The translations under genes and the position numbers were made by a program. Below, one piece after another: positions 10,131 to 19,904 of a stretch of 59,281 nucleotides of DNA. How positions within the stretch are numbered: the first letter of the stretch is position 1; each line of letters begins with the position of its first letter. This DNA comes from Lactobacillus kitasatonis DSM 16761 = JCM 1039 (GTDB taxonomy: Bacteria > Bacillota > Bacilli > Lactobacillales > Lactobacillaceae): the NCBI RefSeq assembly GCF_000615285.1, contig NZ_BALU01000014.1:1-59281 (forward strand). The letters are read 5' to 3'. The notes beneath the pieces were generated by a model that made no database searches, was not told the DNA's origin, and worked only from the letters and a program-made list of their open reading frames with translations.

Positions 10131-10156
10131 AAGCTGCTTAAAAACTTAAGCAGCTT
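10131..10156 (-). terminator. Rho-independent terminator after the P-type ATPase
   Basis: A perfect 11-bp stem (AAGCTGCTTAA/TTAAGCAGCTT) with a 4-nt loop is followed by a T-rich tail on the minus strand. It ends the P-type ATPase transcript before the EIIA gene. Confidence 0.8.
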
Positions 10157-10173
10157 AAAAATCATTGATTATT

Positions 10174-12930
10174 TTAATTATTTTGCTTATGATACATTAA
10201 CCATTTTCTTGCTTCATCAAGAAGTACTAATGGGATTGGCAATAAGAACAAGAATAGCCAATCTGAAGCGAATAATGGCGTAGTGTTAAATAATTGACGA
10301 ATACCTGGTGTTACTGTCAAAACAAAGAACAAGCAGATTTCAAAGACAATACCGTACCAGATATTCTTGTTACTAAACAAGCCCTTCTTGAAAATAGAAG
10401 TCTTATTGGTACGACAGTTCAAAACGTTGGCAATCTGAGTAAAGACAATCGCACCCAAAACCATGGTAGTGGCACGCATGTAAACTGAACCACTTGCATC
10501 TAAACCTTTAGCTGGCCAACCATTTTGCCAGTTAACAAAGAAGTATGCCCCACTTGAAATTAAACTAGATAACAAACCATACCAGCAGAAGGCTTTAATC
10601 ATAACGCCTTTGTTTAACAAGTGCTCACTACGTTTACGTGGTGGCTGATTCATAATATCTGGATCAGCTGCTTCAGCACCCAATCCCAATGCAGGTAACA
10701 TATCAGTACCTAAGTCAACGGTCAAAATTTGCATAACCGTCATTGGCAAAGGAATAAGACCACCTGAGAATAAGAACAATACTGAAGGAATAGCTTCCGG
10801 AACGTTTGAAGTCAAAATGTAAGTTAAGAACTTACGAATGTTGCTGTAAACGGCACGTCCTTCTTCAATAGCAGCGACGATTGAGGCAAAGTTATCATCT
10901 GTCAAAATCATATTAGCTGCTTCCTTAGCAACATCTGTACCAGTTTGTCCCATTGCAATACCAATATCGGCTTGTTTTAAAGCCGGGGCATCATTAACAC
11001 CGTCACCAGTTGAAGCAACAACTTCACCATTTGCTTGACAGTTCTTAACGATCCGATACTTTTGTTCAGGTGCAACACGAGCAAAAATTACTTCGCCCTT
11101 CAAGGCTTTACGTAATTCATCATCACTCATCTTTTCGAGTTCATTACCTGAAATTACGCGAGCTTTATCAGAGGTTAAACCAATTTGAACAGCTACTGAT
11201 TTAGCAGTCAACTTAGAGTCACCAGTTACCATGATGATTCTAATTTTAGCTTGGTGACAACGTTTAACGGCGTCGTAAATTTCTGGACGAGGTGGGTCAC
11301 TCATTGTAGTCAAACCAACAAAGATTAAATGACTTTCTGCCTCATCAATTAGCATCTTGTTAATATCTACATCACGATCAATTACACGATAAGCTAATGC
11401 CATACTACGCAAGCCACGTGAAGCATATTCGGCATTTGCTTTTTTAGCACGAAGACGATCATCATCGGTCATTTTATGAACCTTACCATCAACCTGAATA
11501 CGATCACATTGCTTAATCGTGTCACTAAATGACCCCTTAGTGAAAATAATGTATTGTGTATCATTCCAACGGTGAATCGTTGACATTCTCTTACGATCAG
11601 AATCAAATGGCAATTCACGCAAACGTGGGTATTTAACCAAAACTTTTTGCTTATCAAAACCAGCCTTTTCAGCCATGATGATCAATGATGCTTCTGTTGG
11701 TGTACCCAAGATCTTAGGCTTACCGCCATCCTTAGCTGGTTCAACAGACGTATCATTGTCCAAGGCAGCAATTTGAACTAACTTGTGCAAGTCTGGATTT
11801 TCTTCATACCACAGTTGCTTTTTGTTTAATTCAATTTGACCATTGTTAACATAGCCGTTACCTGTTACTTGGTATTCATTGCTTGGAGTCCAAATATAGT
11901 GAATGGTCATTTGATTTTGAGTCAACGTACCAGTTTTATCTGAACAAATAACTGTCGTTTCACCCAAAGTTTCTACGGAATTTAATTCCTTAACCAAAGC
12001 ATGTTTTTTGGCCATCCGTCTTACACCTTGAGCCAAACTCAAAGTTACCGTAGGAAGCAAACCTTCTGGAATAAAGGCAACGATCATACCCAATGCAAAG
12101 ATAAAGGCTTTAGCAAAAGGATATTTAACAAAGAAAATTGCAGCGATTAAGAAGATGACACCAATCGTAATCGCAATAATTGAAATTTGTTTGGTCAAAC
12201 GATTAAGTTCAGCTGTTAATGGACTGGACGTCGTCGTTTGCTTCTGTGTCAAACTAGCAATTCGACCAAATTCAGTATTCATACCAGTCGCAAAGGCAAT
12301 TGCCCGTGCAGTACCGGCACCAACGGTAGTACCTGAATAAACCAGGTTACTTTCTGCATAACTACCTTCACCAGGATCATATTTAGTTGTCTTAGATTCT
12401 GGTACTGATTCACCATTCAATGCACTTTGATCAACTTGCATTGAACTAGCTGAAATAATTCTGGCATCTGCTGGAATAGAATTACCTGCTTGTAGAACAA
12501 ACACGTCTCCTGGAACCAGCTTTTTACTATCAATCTGCACTTTTTTACCGCCACGGATTACATCAACGTACGTCGGCAACATATTATTCAGTGCATCTGT
12601 GGCTTTTTTAGCGGCACGTTCCTGCCAGAAACTAAACAAACCATTGATAATATTAACCAGCCAAATAGCAATTCCTAGTTCAACAGTACCTGAAACTATT
12701 GCAATGAATCCGGAAATCCAAAGCAAAATTGCCATTGTACTAATAAAGTTTTTAAAAAATGTTTTCCATTCAGATTCTGCAGCGGCCTTTTTAATAGTAT
12801 TTTCGCCATACTTATTCAGTCGCTTTTCAGCTTCTTCTGGCGTCAAGCCATCGGCAGAGGAATGTAGATTGTCAAAAACGTCTTTAATATCAGTTTGAGC
12901 ATATAGTTCACGGATCTTTTTTTTGTCCAT
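10174..12930 (-). CDS. Cation-translocating P-type ATPase (P2 type)
   Basis: This 918-residue ATP-driven cation pump of the plasma membrane has the phosphorylation motif DKTGTLT near residue 330, the TGES-like actuator motif (LNGESVPESK), MVTGD, and the hinge GDGVNDAP. Four N-terminal and six C-terminal membrane segments fit the P2 family. The M4 motif reads PEGLLPTVTLSLAQG, closer to the Na+/K+-type PEGL than to the PEGLP of many calcium pumps, so the ion (Ca2+, Na+ or K+) cannot be settled here. It stands alone with its own terminator and a divergent intergenic region upstream. Confidence 0.9.
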   Translation of the reverse strand: MDKKKIRELYAQTDIKDVFDNLHSSADGLTPEEAEKRLNKYGENTIKKAAAESEWKTFFKNFISTMAILLWISGFIAIVSGTVELGIAIWLVNIINGLFSFWQERAAKKATDALNNMLPTYVDVIRGGKKVQIDSKKLVPGDVFVLQAGNSIPADARIISASSMQVDQSALNGESVPESKTTKYDPGEGSYAESNLVYSGTTVGAGTARAIAFATGMNTEFGRIASLTQKQTTTSSPLTAELNRLTKQISIIAITIGVIFLIAAIFFVKYPFAKAFIFALGMIVAFIPEGLLPTVTLSLAQGVRRMAKKHALVKELNSVETLGETTVICSDKTGTLTQNQMTIHYIWTPSNEYQVTGNGYVNNGQIELNKKQLWYEENPDLHKLVQIAALDNDTSVEPAKDGGKPKILGTPTEASLIIMAEKAGFDKQKVLVKYPRLRELPFDSDRKRMSTIHRWNDTQYIIFTKGSFSDTIKQCDRIQVDGKVHKMTDDDRLRAKKANAEYASRGLRSMALAYRVIDRDVDINKMLIDEAESHLIFVGLTTMSDPPRPEIYDAVKRCHQAKIRIIMVTGDSKLTAKSVAVQIGLTSDKARVISGNELEKMSDDELRKALKGEVIFARVAPEQKYRIVKNCQANGEVVASTGDGVNDAPALKQADIGIAMGQTGTDVAKEAANMILTDDNFASIVAAIEEGRAVYSNIRKFLTYILTSNVPEAIPSVLFLFSGGLIPLPMTVMQILTVDLGTDMLPALGLGAEAADPDIMNQPPRKRSEHLLNKGVMIKAFCWYGLLSSLISSGAYFFVNWQNGWPAKGLDASGSVYMRATTMVLGAIVFTQIANVLNCRTNKTSIFKKGLFSNKNIWYGIVFEICLFFVLTVTPGIRQLFNTTPLFASDWLFLFLLPIPLVLLDEARKWLMYHKQNN

Positions 12931-13027
12931 TCTACATACGCCTCCTTAAAAATTATTCGCTTATACTTATAGGTCTAACTGTATCACTTTTTATGCAAAA
13001 TAGTCATAATCAGCCCCCCTTTTCCCA

Positions 13028-13036
13028 TGGTATACT
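13028..13036 (+). promoter_or_regulatory. Extended -10 promoter element before the lactonase gene
   Basis: The plus strand reads TGG-TATACT 45 nt before the lactonase ATG. The -35 region is poor. The same TGG-TATACT element occurs before rodZ. Confidence 0.45.
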
Positions 13037-13080
13037 TGTTTTAGTTAATATTTTTTATATCTAAAATGGAGGCCACATAT

Positions 13081-14109
13081 ATGAAGGTTTTAATCGGCGG
13101 ATATACTAAAAAAACTTCAAAAGGAATTTACGAATTACCTTTTACTGGTGAAAATAGCGATGCTCGTTTAGGCAAGGCTGAAAATATTGTCAGTGTTGGC
13201 GGCCCTACTTACTTCCAAAAAGATGGCGATTTAATTTTTGCAATTAACAATGCCGGCGATAAAGGTGGTATTAGTGTCTTTAAAGTAAACAAAAGTGGCT
13301 CAAACGAAGTTGATCGCTACTTAACACCTGGTTCTTCCCCAGCTTACGTAGGCATTAACCGCGATAAGAAATGGCTTTACACTGCTAACTACCACACCGC
13401 AGTCTTATCAGTATTTCGTTATAATGACAGCGGCAAGCTTGATTTAATCACTACCACAACTCACAAGCCAGAAAGCTTAGGTCCTCGTCCAGAACAAGCA
13501 GACGGTCCTCACCCACACTTCTTCGACGAAACTCCTGCTGGCAACTTAGTATGCTGCGATTTGGGTAACGATACTGTTGATTTTTATCGTCTTGAAGACA
13601 ACGAATTAAAGCACCTAGCACAATACAAGAACAAAGCAGGTTTTGGTGATCGGCACATTGTCTTTTCTAAAGACGGCAACTACTTCTACGTTGTTGGTGA
13701 ACTTTCCAGCAAGATTAACGTAGTCAAGTTCAGCGAAGACACCTGGGACTTTGAAGATATTGCTACCTACAAGACTATTCCAGACGACTTCACTGAACAC
13801 AACGGTGCTGCTGCCGTTTACATTAGCAACGATGGCAAATACATCTACGTTTCTAACCGTGGTCACAATTCAATCGCTGTCTTCAAAGTAAACGATGATC
13901 ATACTTTAAGCTTAGTTCAACGCGTTTCTACTTTCGGTGACTTCCCACGTGACTTTAACTGGGATGAAAGTGAAAAATACCTTGTAGCCGCAAACCAAAA
14001 TTCTGATAACGCAACTCTCTACTTGAGAAATGCTGGTACTGGAACTTTAACACCTATTCAAAAAGATATCGAAGTGCCTGAAGGTACCCGCGTTTTATTC
14101 ACTAAATAA
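13081..14109 (+). CDS. Lactonase family protein (6-phosphogluconolactonase-like beta-propeller)
   Basis: This 342-residue protein of the YkgB/Pgl lactonase family has a seven-bladed beta-propeller that hydrolyses 6-phosphogluconolactone or a related lactone. The family signature GPHPHF is present as DGPHPHFFDETP, with repeated blades and a C-terminal VPEGTRVLF. The start is placed at 13081 because GGAG at 13069-13072 is well spaced for this ATG; an in-frame ATG at 13066 overlaps that site. It is a single gene ending in a hairpin terminator. Confidence 0.85.
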   Translation: MKVLIGGYTKKTSKGIYELPFTGENSDARLGKAENIVSVGGPTYFQKDGDLIFAINNAGDKGGISVFKVNKSGSNEVDRYLTPGSSPAYVGINRDKKWLYTANYHTAVLSVFRYNDSGKLDLITTTTHKPESLGPRPEQADGPHPHFFDETPAGNLVCCDLGNDTVDFYRLEDNELKHLAQYKNKAGFGDRHIVFSKDGNYFYVVGELSSKINVVKFSEDTWDFEDIATYKTIPDDFTEHNGAAAVYISNDGKYIYVSNRGHNSIAVFKVNDDHTLSLVQRVSTFGDFPRDFNWDESEKYLVAANQNSDNATLYLRNAGTGTLTPIQKDIEVPEGTRVLFTK

Positions 14110-14116
14110 TTTTTTC

Positions 14117-14147
14117 AAGCTATGGCAAAAAGGTCATAGCTTTTTTA
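14117..14147 (+). terminator. Rho-independent terminator after the lactonase gene
   Basis: An 8-bp stem AAGCTATG/CATAGCTT with a 10-nt loop is followed by T6. Confidence 0.85.
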
Positions 14148-14201
14148 TTGTCAAAAATTAAAGTAGAATAAAGTTAAAGACTATGTATAGAAGGTGACGA
14201 A

Positions 14202-14894
14202 GTGAAACAAAAAATTATTCGTATTAGTTTATTTATTTTAGGCAGCATATTAGGTTTGCTTCTCTTATACAAACTGTACTTAAGCTACCTACCCGAATTA
14301 AGATTATTAACTAACTTTGATCACAATAATGAAGAATTACTAGTAAAAATGGTCCGTAGTCACGGAATCGAAGATCTAGCTTTTCTATTTGTTTTAAATG
14401 CTATTTGTGTAGCCATCCCGGGTTTATCAAACGGTATTTTCTGTGTATTAAACGGTATTTTGTACGGACCGGCATTTGGCTTTATTATTAATTGGATCAG
14501 TGATATCTTAGGTCAGATCATTCTGATGGAACTATTGCGGAAATTATATGATCTGAGAAACATCTCGCACAGCAAGATTTATAAATTGCTAACGATGCAA
14601 AAATATCCAATGATTGCTTTAACGATTGGTTATCTGATTCCATTTATCCCGAGTGCGACGGTTAGTTATGTCAATGTCATGATTAACAAAAACCAATTCA
14701 AGAAGCAAATCATTCCAATTGTCATTGGTGTTGCCCCATTTGCTTATATTTACGCCTACGGTGGCGACTCCATCCTGCACTTAGACAGCAGCCGTATCAT
14801 CAAGGCCGTGATCATGTTTATCGTCATTGCCTTGATTGCCGCAGTAATTTTATTAATCATGAAAAGTCTTAAAAAGCACGCCAAAAAAGCTTGA
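14202..14894 (+). CDS. TVP38/TMEM64 (VTT domain) family membrane protein
   Basis: This 230-residue multi-pass membrane protein is of the VTT/DedA-like superfamily, whose members are thought to act in lipid handling or membrane homeostasis. About six hydrophobic stretches are visible, with the conserved G/P-rich re-entrant region near residues 65-100 (AIPGLSNGIFCVLNGILYGPAFGF) and a second one at IPFIPSATVSYVN. It starts with GTG after AAGGTGA. Its stop codon lies inside the following hairpin. The specific function is not visible. Confidence 0.75.
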   Translation: MKQKIIRISLFILGSILGLLLLYKLYLSYLPELRLLTNFDHNNEELLVKMVRSHGIEDLAFLFVLNAICVAIPGLSNGIFCVLNGILYGPAFGFIINWISDILGQIILMELLRKLYDLRNISHSKIYKLLTMQKYPMIALTIGYLIPFIPSATVSYVNVMINKNQFKKQIIPIVIGVAPFAYIYAYGGDSILHLDSSRIIKAVIMFIVIALIAAVILLIMKSLKKHAKKA

Positions 14895-14912
14895 GCATCG
14901 CTCAAGCTTTTT
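14883..14912. terminator. Bidirectional terminator between the VTT gene and ohyA
   Basis: A 10-bp perfect stem AAGCTTGAGC/GCTCAAGCTT with a 3-nt loop is flanked by an A-run on the left and a T-run on the right. It can therefore end both converging transcripts. Confidence 0.85.
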
Positions 14913-14931
14913 ATTTATGGTTTATTTCAAA

Positions 14932-16705
14932 TTAAATCAAGTTAGCTTCCTTGAGTAATTCTTCAACCCAAGTTCTCTTGATCTTCTTCATCCCGGTCTT
15001 CACAGCTAATTTTTCAGGAAGTGGCATGTCTTGATCAACCAACTTCTTCTTGTCTGACATGTAGTACATAGCACGAAAAAGTTGACGAATGTCGTAGATT
15101 GAGTCAAATACTTCTGGAACACCACGATCAACGTTAAGAAGTGTGTAGACAGCTTCCATAGCAGTTCTTACTGAGTATTCAGTGGTGAAGACAGTATCTC
15201 TGGTTGGTGATTCAGCAAAGTTACCAATGAAGGCAATGTTTACAGAACCATCTGGAATAACAGCTGGACGGTCACCATCATGACGAGGCATGAAGTAACT
15301 AGTGATGTATGGCATGTAAACAGGAACAGTGTTCATGTTTTCTTCACTAGCCATTTCACTAATTTGACTTTCTGGAACACCTAAGTGGTACAAAAGTTCT
15401 TCTGCAATTTCCTTACCAGTACAGTCAACAACTCTCTTCTTGATGTAGTTACCTTCAGTGTCTGAGTAAAGTGCGTAGATCCAAATAACAATTTGGTTTG
15501 GCTTTTGACTCTTGAAGTGTGGTTGACGGTGAATGGTAAAGCTAAGTTCCCAGTTGGAGTCAACGATAGTGATAATACACCAGTGTTAACCTTGCCATCG
15601 TACAAACTACGTTTAGTTAAACGTTCAAAGTATGGAGCAAGCTTCTTGTTTTCCAAAGTTGAAGTTGCGGAAACAAACCAGCTACGTTCTGGAATATTTT
15701 CACAGAAGACATCTGGGTGACCAAATTCAGGATCTTGTTTGGCCAAGTTTTCCCATAACTTCCAAGAACTACCCTTAGCGTGAGTAATTGGAGCTGGAGT
15801 ATTTTGGTTACCATAAGTTGAACTTTCAGTAATTGAACCATTGGTAATGAAGACAATGTCATCTGGAGTCAATGGAATTTCAGTTTCCTTGCCGTTTTGG
15901 GTCATAATGATCTTCTTGGCAATCTTTTCATTGCTTCGTGATCTACCTCGACGTTTTGTACATGGCAGTCATATTCAAATTTTACACCATGGTCTTTAAG
16001 GTAAGCAAGAAGTGGTTTAACCATTGATTCATATTGGTTGTACTTGTTGAACTTCAAAGCAGTGAAGTCTGGCAAACCATCAATGTGGTGAATAAAGCGC
16101 ATTGCGTAACGACGCATTTCAGCTACTGAGTGCCACTTTTCAAAGGCAAACATGGTTGACCAGTATGACCAGAAGTTAGTCTTAAAGAATTCATCGCTGA
16201 AGAATTCTTCAATAGTTTCTCCTTCAAGTTCCTTTTCAGGGGTCATGATTAATTTAACAATTTCGTTAGCACATTTGCCTAAACCATATTGACCATCACT
16301 TGGTAAACGGTCACCACGGTTGTAAATCAAACGACAATTTGATGAGTTAGGGTCTTCTTTATCAAGCCAGTAATATTCATCAAGATATGATGCACCTGGA
16401 ATTTCCAAACTTGGAATTGAACGGTACATATCCCACAAACATTCGAAGTGGTTTTCCATTTCACGTCCACCACGGACAACAAATCCGGCATTTGGACGAT
16501 CTGCACCATCAAGTGAGCCACCTGCTACAGGAAGTTCTTCTAAGATGTGAATACGTTCGCCCTTCATTTGGGCATCACGTACTAAGAATACTGCTGCAGA
16601 TAATCCAGCTAATCCACTACCAATAATGTAAGCAGATTTTTTATCTACACCTGCAGGCTTTTTAGGATCTGCAAAGGCTTCATAATTACCATTGGAATAA
16701 TACAT
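14932..16705 (-). pseudogene. ohyA: Oleate hydratase (myosin-cross-reactive antigen), two frameshifts
   Basis: Oleate hydratase is an FAD enzyme that adds water to the double bond of oleic and linoleic acid. The N-terminal frame has the FAD motif [13 protein letters not shown] and ends near 15905. Adding one A to the AAAA run near 15920 continues it as [17 protein letters not shown] second missing base (GG to G near 15585) restores [13 protein letters not shown] and joins the third frame, which ends at 14932. The total of 1774 nt is two short of a 591-residue enzyme, the normal length. The start at 16705 ([11 protein letters not shown]) has AGAGGAC upstream. As read, no full enzyme is made. 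Confidence 0.9.
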
Positions 16706-16758
16706 AAAGATGTCCTCTTTTCTGTACACGAATAGTTTTATATTACACTTATAATTCT

Positions 16759-16776
16759 AAAGAAAACGGTTTCTTT
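16759..16776. promoter_or_regulatory. Inverted repeat upstream of ohyA, possible operator
   Basis: AAAGAAA-ACGG-TTTCTTT is a perfect 7-bp inverted repeat with a 4-bp spacer, about 55-70 bp before the ohyA start and near AT-rich -10-like boxes (TATAAG, TATAAA). Such a palindrome fits a dimeric repressor site, but no regulator gene is adjacent. Confidence 0.35.
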
Positions 16777-16809
16777 ATGCAAGCATTTTAGTAGCAAATC
16801 CTAATAGCT

Positions 16810-17715
16810 TTAGAATTTTTTATTAATTAGTCCTTGCCAGAGTTTTTGCATATCAGCTGGATCGGGAATTTCGACTGTTTTATTTTTCTCACTGTTGAAT
16901 GGATCAGGAAAACTCAAATAAAAGCAATTTAAAGCCTGTCTTGAAAAAGAATCCTTTATTCCATACAACTGATCCCCGTAAAGAGGATGTCCTAAATAAG
17001 CCATATGAACACGAATCTGGTGCGTTCTACCTGTTAACAAGCGTAATTCGACTAGGCTAGCTCCCGACACCTGTTTAAGAACCTTATACTCAGTTTGAGC
17101 AGATTTACCATATGGAATTACTCCTCTTTTTACGCCCGAATCAATTTTGCCAATTGGTTCATCGACTAAACCGGTTAATTCATCATTTTCAAAATTGCCA
17201 TGTACAATAGCATGGTATTTTTTAATAAATCGTTCTTTGCCAATCTTGCTAAAACGCGCATGAGCCACAGCATTTTTACCAACCAGTACCAGTCCTGATG
17301 TATCTCGATCTAGTCTAGTAATTACATGCGGTTTTAGATCTTTTTTCCCTTCTTTGATAAAATAGCCCATCAAACGATTAACAATCGCATCATCATCTTC
17401 ATAACGTGATGGGATCGATAAAACACCAGCCGGCTTGTTTAAAATAATATAGTTCTTAGTTTCCAAAACTGGTTCGACAGGATTATTAGATGGTTTTAAA
17501 AAATCATTTTTCTTTTCTTTACCAGTAACAAAAATCACTTCATCATTAGTTTTCAGCCGAAAACTGGTATATCTTCTTTTATGATTGACTAAAATCAAGC
17601 CATTATTATATCTAGCATGTTTTAATGCTTGATGTGAAAATCCTTTTTTTAACAAAAAAGAGCCCAATTTCTTTGGGTCTCTTTCTTGCACAATTAGTTT
17701 AAATAAACTAGTCAT
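16810..17715 (-). CDS. RluA/RluD family pseudouridine synthase
   Basis: This enzyme isomerises uridine to pseudouridine in rRNA or tRNA. The 301-residue protein has the catalytic motif RLDRDTSGLVLVGK with the essential Asp near residue 130, and the later RTHQIRVHMAYLGHPLYGD block. A weak S4-like N-terminal region is present. The start at 17715 (MTSLFKLIVQERD) overlaps the nadK stop by 8 bp. The order relQ-nadK-rluD matches yjbM-yjbN-yjbO of Bacillus, so coupled expression is likely. Confidence 0.9.
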   Translation of the reverse strand: MTSLFKLIVQERDPKKLGSFLLKKGFSHQALKHARYNNGLILVNHKRRYTSFRLKTNDEVIFVTGKEKKNDFLKPSNNPVEPVLETKNYIILNKPAGVLSIPSRYEDDDAIVNRLMGYFIKEGKKDLKPHVITRLDRDTSGLVLVGKNAVAHARFSKIGKERFIKKYHAIVHGNFENDELTGLVDEPIGKIDSGVKRGVIPYGKSAQTEYKVLKQVSGASLVELRLLTGRTHQIRVHMAYLGHPLYGDQLYGIKDSFSRQALNCFYLSFPDPFNSEKNKTVEIPDPADMQKLWQGLINKKF

Positions 17716-18508
17716 TCTTGCTATCTCCAATAAATGCATCTTGTACACGTGACCAAAAATGATGGTGGCCAAAACGATCAAATTTAATTGAATGATGCGA
17801 AATACGATATTCTATCTTCTTAGCGTTTCTAACATCAATTCTGGCTCCATCTACTGTCATCACGAAGTGATCTGCATTAGGAACAATTGTAATCCATTGA
17901 TCAGGTGCAATTACGATTGGAGCAGACAAAGTTCTAAACACACGGTTGTTGATTGAAGCAATTTCCGTCATTTGTAATGCTTTTAAGCGAGGATGAATAA
18001 CTGCACCACCTAATGATTTACTGTAAGCAGTTGAACCTGTAGGAGTTGAAACACAAAGCCCATCGCCACGGAAATTCTCAAACAGCTCATCATTAATATA
18101 GACGTCAGCTTCCAGAGTATGCGACACTCTTTTAACGGCAGATTCATTAACCGCCAAATGGTAACGCGTTTCACCAGATTCCGTCAGCGTCTTGATTTCG
18201 AGCAATGGATATTTCGCAACTTCACCATCGGTTAATAACAGCGCATCAACCATTTTATCAACATCATAATTACGCCAATCGGTGTAAAAACCTAAGTGCC
18301 CCGTGTGAATACCAACAAAGCGCACAGAATCAACTTGATTTTCATAACGATGAAAAGCGTTGATCAGTGTTCCGTCTCCTCCAACACTAATTACCACGTC
18401 CGGATATTTAGCGTCAAAAATGACGTTTTTTTCTTCAAGTAATTTTTTCAAATAGGCCACTGTTTTCAGCGTCTTATCATAGTTATTATGCGCAATTGTT
18501 ACTTTCAT
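17708..18508 (-). CDS. nadK: NAD kinase
   Basis: NAD kinase phosphorylates NAD to NADP in the cytoplasm. The 266-residue protein contains the GGDGT motif (SVGGDGTLINAFH, about residues 42-54) and the second motif TPTGSTAYSKSLGGAVIHP, both of which form the active site. Its length is typical. The start codon overlaps the relQ stop by 4 bp and its own end overlaps the pseudouridine synthase, so the three are translationally coupled. Confidence 0.95.
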   Translation of the reverse strand: MKVTIAHNNYDKTLKTVAYLKKLLEEKNVIFDAKYPDVVISVGGDGTLINAFHRYENQVDSVRFVGIHTGHLGFYTDWRNYDVDKMVDALLLTDGEVAKYPLLEIKTLTESGETRYHLAVNESAVKRVSHTLEADVYINDELFENFRGDGLCVSTPTGSTAYSKSLGGAVIHPRLKALQMTEIASINNRVFRTLSAPIVIAPDQWITIVPNADHFVMTVDGARIDVRNAKKIEYRISHHSIKFDRFGHHHFWSRVQDAFIGDSKND

Positions 18509-19136
18509 GATTTTTCCTTACCCTTGTTTTTGGTAAAAATCTTTTGAGCTTCTTGGACCTCATCTTTAATTGATGACATTTCTTCATCTAGTTTATAAGC
18601 AGCTCCAGCTGTAGACTTTAGTCTCTTAGAAATATCGTCTGGATAAACACCCTTGTATTTGTAGTTCAAAGTATGTTCAACAGTAGCCCAGAAATTCATT
18701 GCTAAAGTTCTGATTTGAATTTCTGCAATTAAAGTCTTAGGACCCTCTGGCAGATATACTGTGTAATTAATTACCATGTGGTAGGAACGATAACCTGAAG
18801 GCTTAGCATTTTGAATGTAATCACGCTCTTCAACTACCTCCATGTCATCTCGAGCGTGAATCAGATCTACAACCTTATAGATATCATCCACAAACTGAGT
18901 AACAATTCGAATTCCGGCAATATCTTGCATATCAGTCTCAATAACATCAGGACTGATCACTCTTCGAGTCATTTTTTCTTTAATTGAATCTACTGTTTTT
19001 ACTCTACCAATTACAAATTCAATTGGTGAATGTTCTCCCTAGTTAAAAAGCCTTGTCTAAGGGAACGAAATTTAACCTTTAATTCGCGAACTGCTTCGTT
19101 ATAAGGCCACAAGAAAGTATCCCAATCTATGTCCAT
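18505..19136 (-). pseudogene. relQ: Small alarmone synthetase RelQ (GTP pyrophosphokinase), N-terminal frameshift
   Basis: RelQ (YjbM/SAS1) transfers pyrophosphate from ATP to GTP or GDP to make (p)ppGpp. The 155-residue open frame carries the synthetase core (QDIAGIRIVTQFVDDI, SGYRSYHMVI, EIQIRTLAMNFWATVEH). The true start lies upstream at 19136 (MDIDWDTFLWPYNEAV). That frame runs to about 19045, where a G is missing from a GGGG run; restoring it continues as RGEHSPIEFVIGRVK. The total of 632 nt is one short of a 210-residue gene. If the break is real, a shorter product from an internal start would lack the N-terminal helices. Confidence 0.88.
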
Positions 19137-19209
19137 GAGAAAACATCCCTTTCTTAGCAAACAATATAATTTTAACATATAATGTTGTTGTAGGTTTGGA
19201 GGAAAAATT

Positions 19210-19818
19210 ATGAGTAAAAATCGTGAAATCGAAGCAAAGACATTATTGTCACAAGATGTCTATCAAAAAATAGTAAATAGCTTTCCCATTAAAGCAGACT
19301 TTGTTCAGGAAAACTATTATTTTGACACACCTGATGATTTGTTGAAAGATCATCGCATTAGCTTGAGAATCAGAATCTATGCTGATCATGCAGAACAAAC
19401 AATGAAGGTGCCTGACCTTAATCCTGTCCAGAAAAAATTCCATGAAGTTATCGAAATCAACGATAATTTAACTCATGCCCAAGCAAAAAAGTTAGTTGCA
19501 CAAAAGCAAATTGATTTTCAAGGCAACATTGGAGAATACTTTGATAAGCATTTTGCCGATCAAAAGAATCAATTAAAGCTCTTTACTTGGAGCAAAACCC
19601 GTCGCATTTTAATGAATGGGCCACAAAATTGTGAACTAACTTTAGATGTTACATCTTATCCTGATGGCTATCAAGATTTTGAACTAGAAATTGAAAATAC
19701 TGATCCGGCTTTAATTAAGCAAGTACAAACTGAGCTTGAACATAATTACAGCTTTACGCAAACAAAAGCTAACACCAATCAAAACAAAATTGCTCGCGCA
19801 AGCGCTCACAGAAAATAG
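19210..19818 (+). CDS. CYTH domain protein
   Basis: CYTH proteins bind triphosphate-containing organic molecules with divalent metal; many hydrolyse tripolyphosphate or thiamine triphosphate. The 202-residue protein starts with the signature EIEAK (residues 6-10, ExExK type). It continues with alternating charged strands such as SLRIRIY, QTMKVP and FELEIE typical of the tunnel fold. AGGAGG-like GGAGG precedes the ATG. It is transcribed divergently from relQ, mirroring yjbK next to yjbM in Bacillus. Confidence 0.85.
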   Translation: MSKNREIEAKTLLSQDVYQKIVNSFPIKADFVQENYYFDTPDDLLKDHRISLRIRIYADHAEQTMKVPDLNPVQKKFHEVIEINDNLTHAQAKKLVAQKQIDFQGNIGEYFDKHFADQKNQLKLFTWSKTRRILMNGPQNCELTLDVTSYPDGYQDFELEIENTDPALIKQVQTELEHNYSFTQTKANTNQNKIARASAHRK

Positions 19819-19904
19819 CATATAGAAAATAAAGCATATTTTTTGTCACTTTTTTTTTTTCTTGCTAAAGTAACAATGAATAAACCAACAAAGAGGTCGA
19901 GAGT

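Noticed and set aside
11469..12898. Several 60-100-codon open frames within the P-type ATPase on both strands
   Set aside because: They are shadows of a long, well-conserved gene, and none has a start signal or recognisable product.
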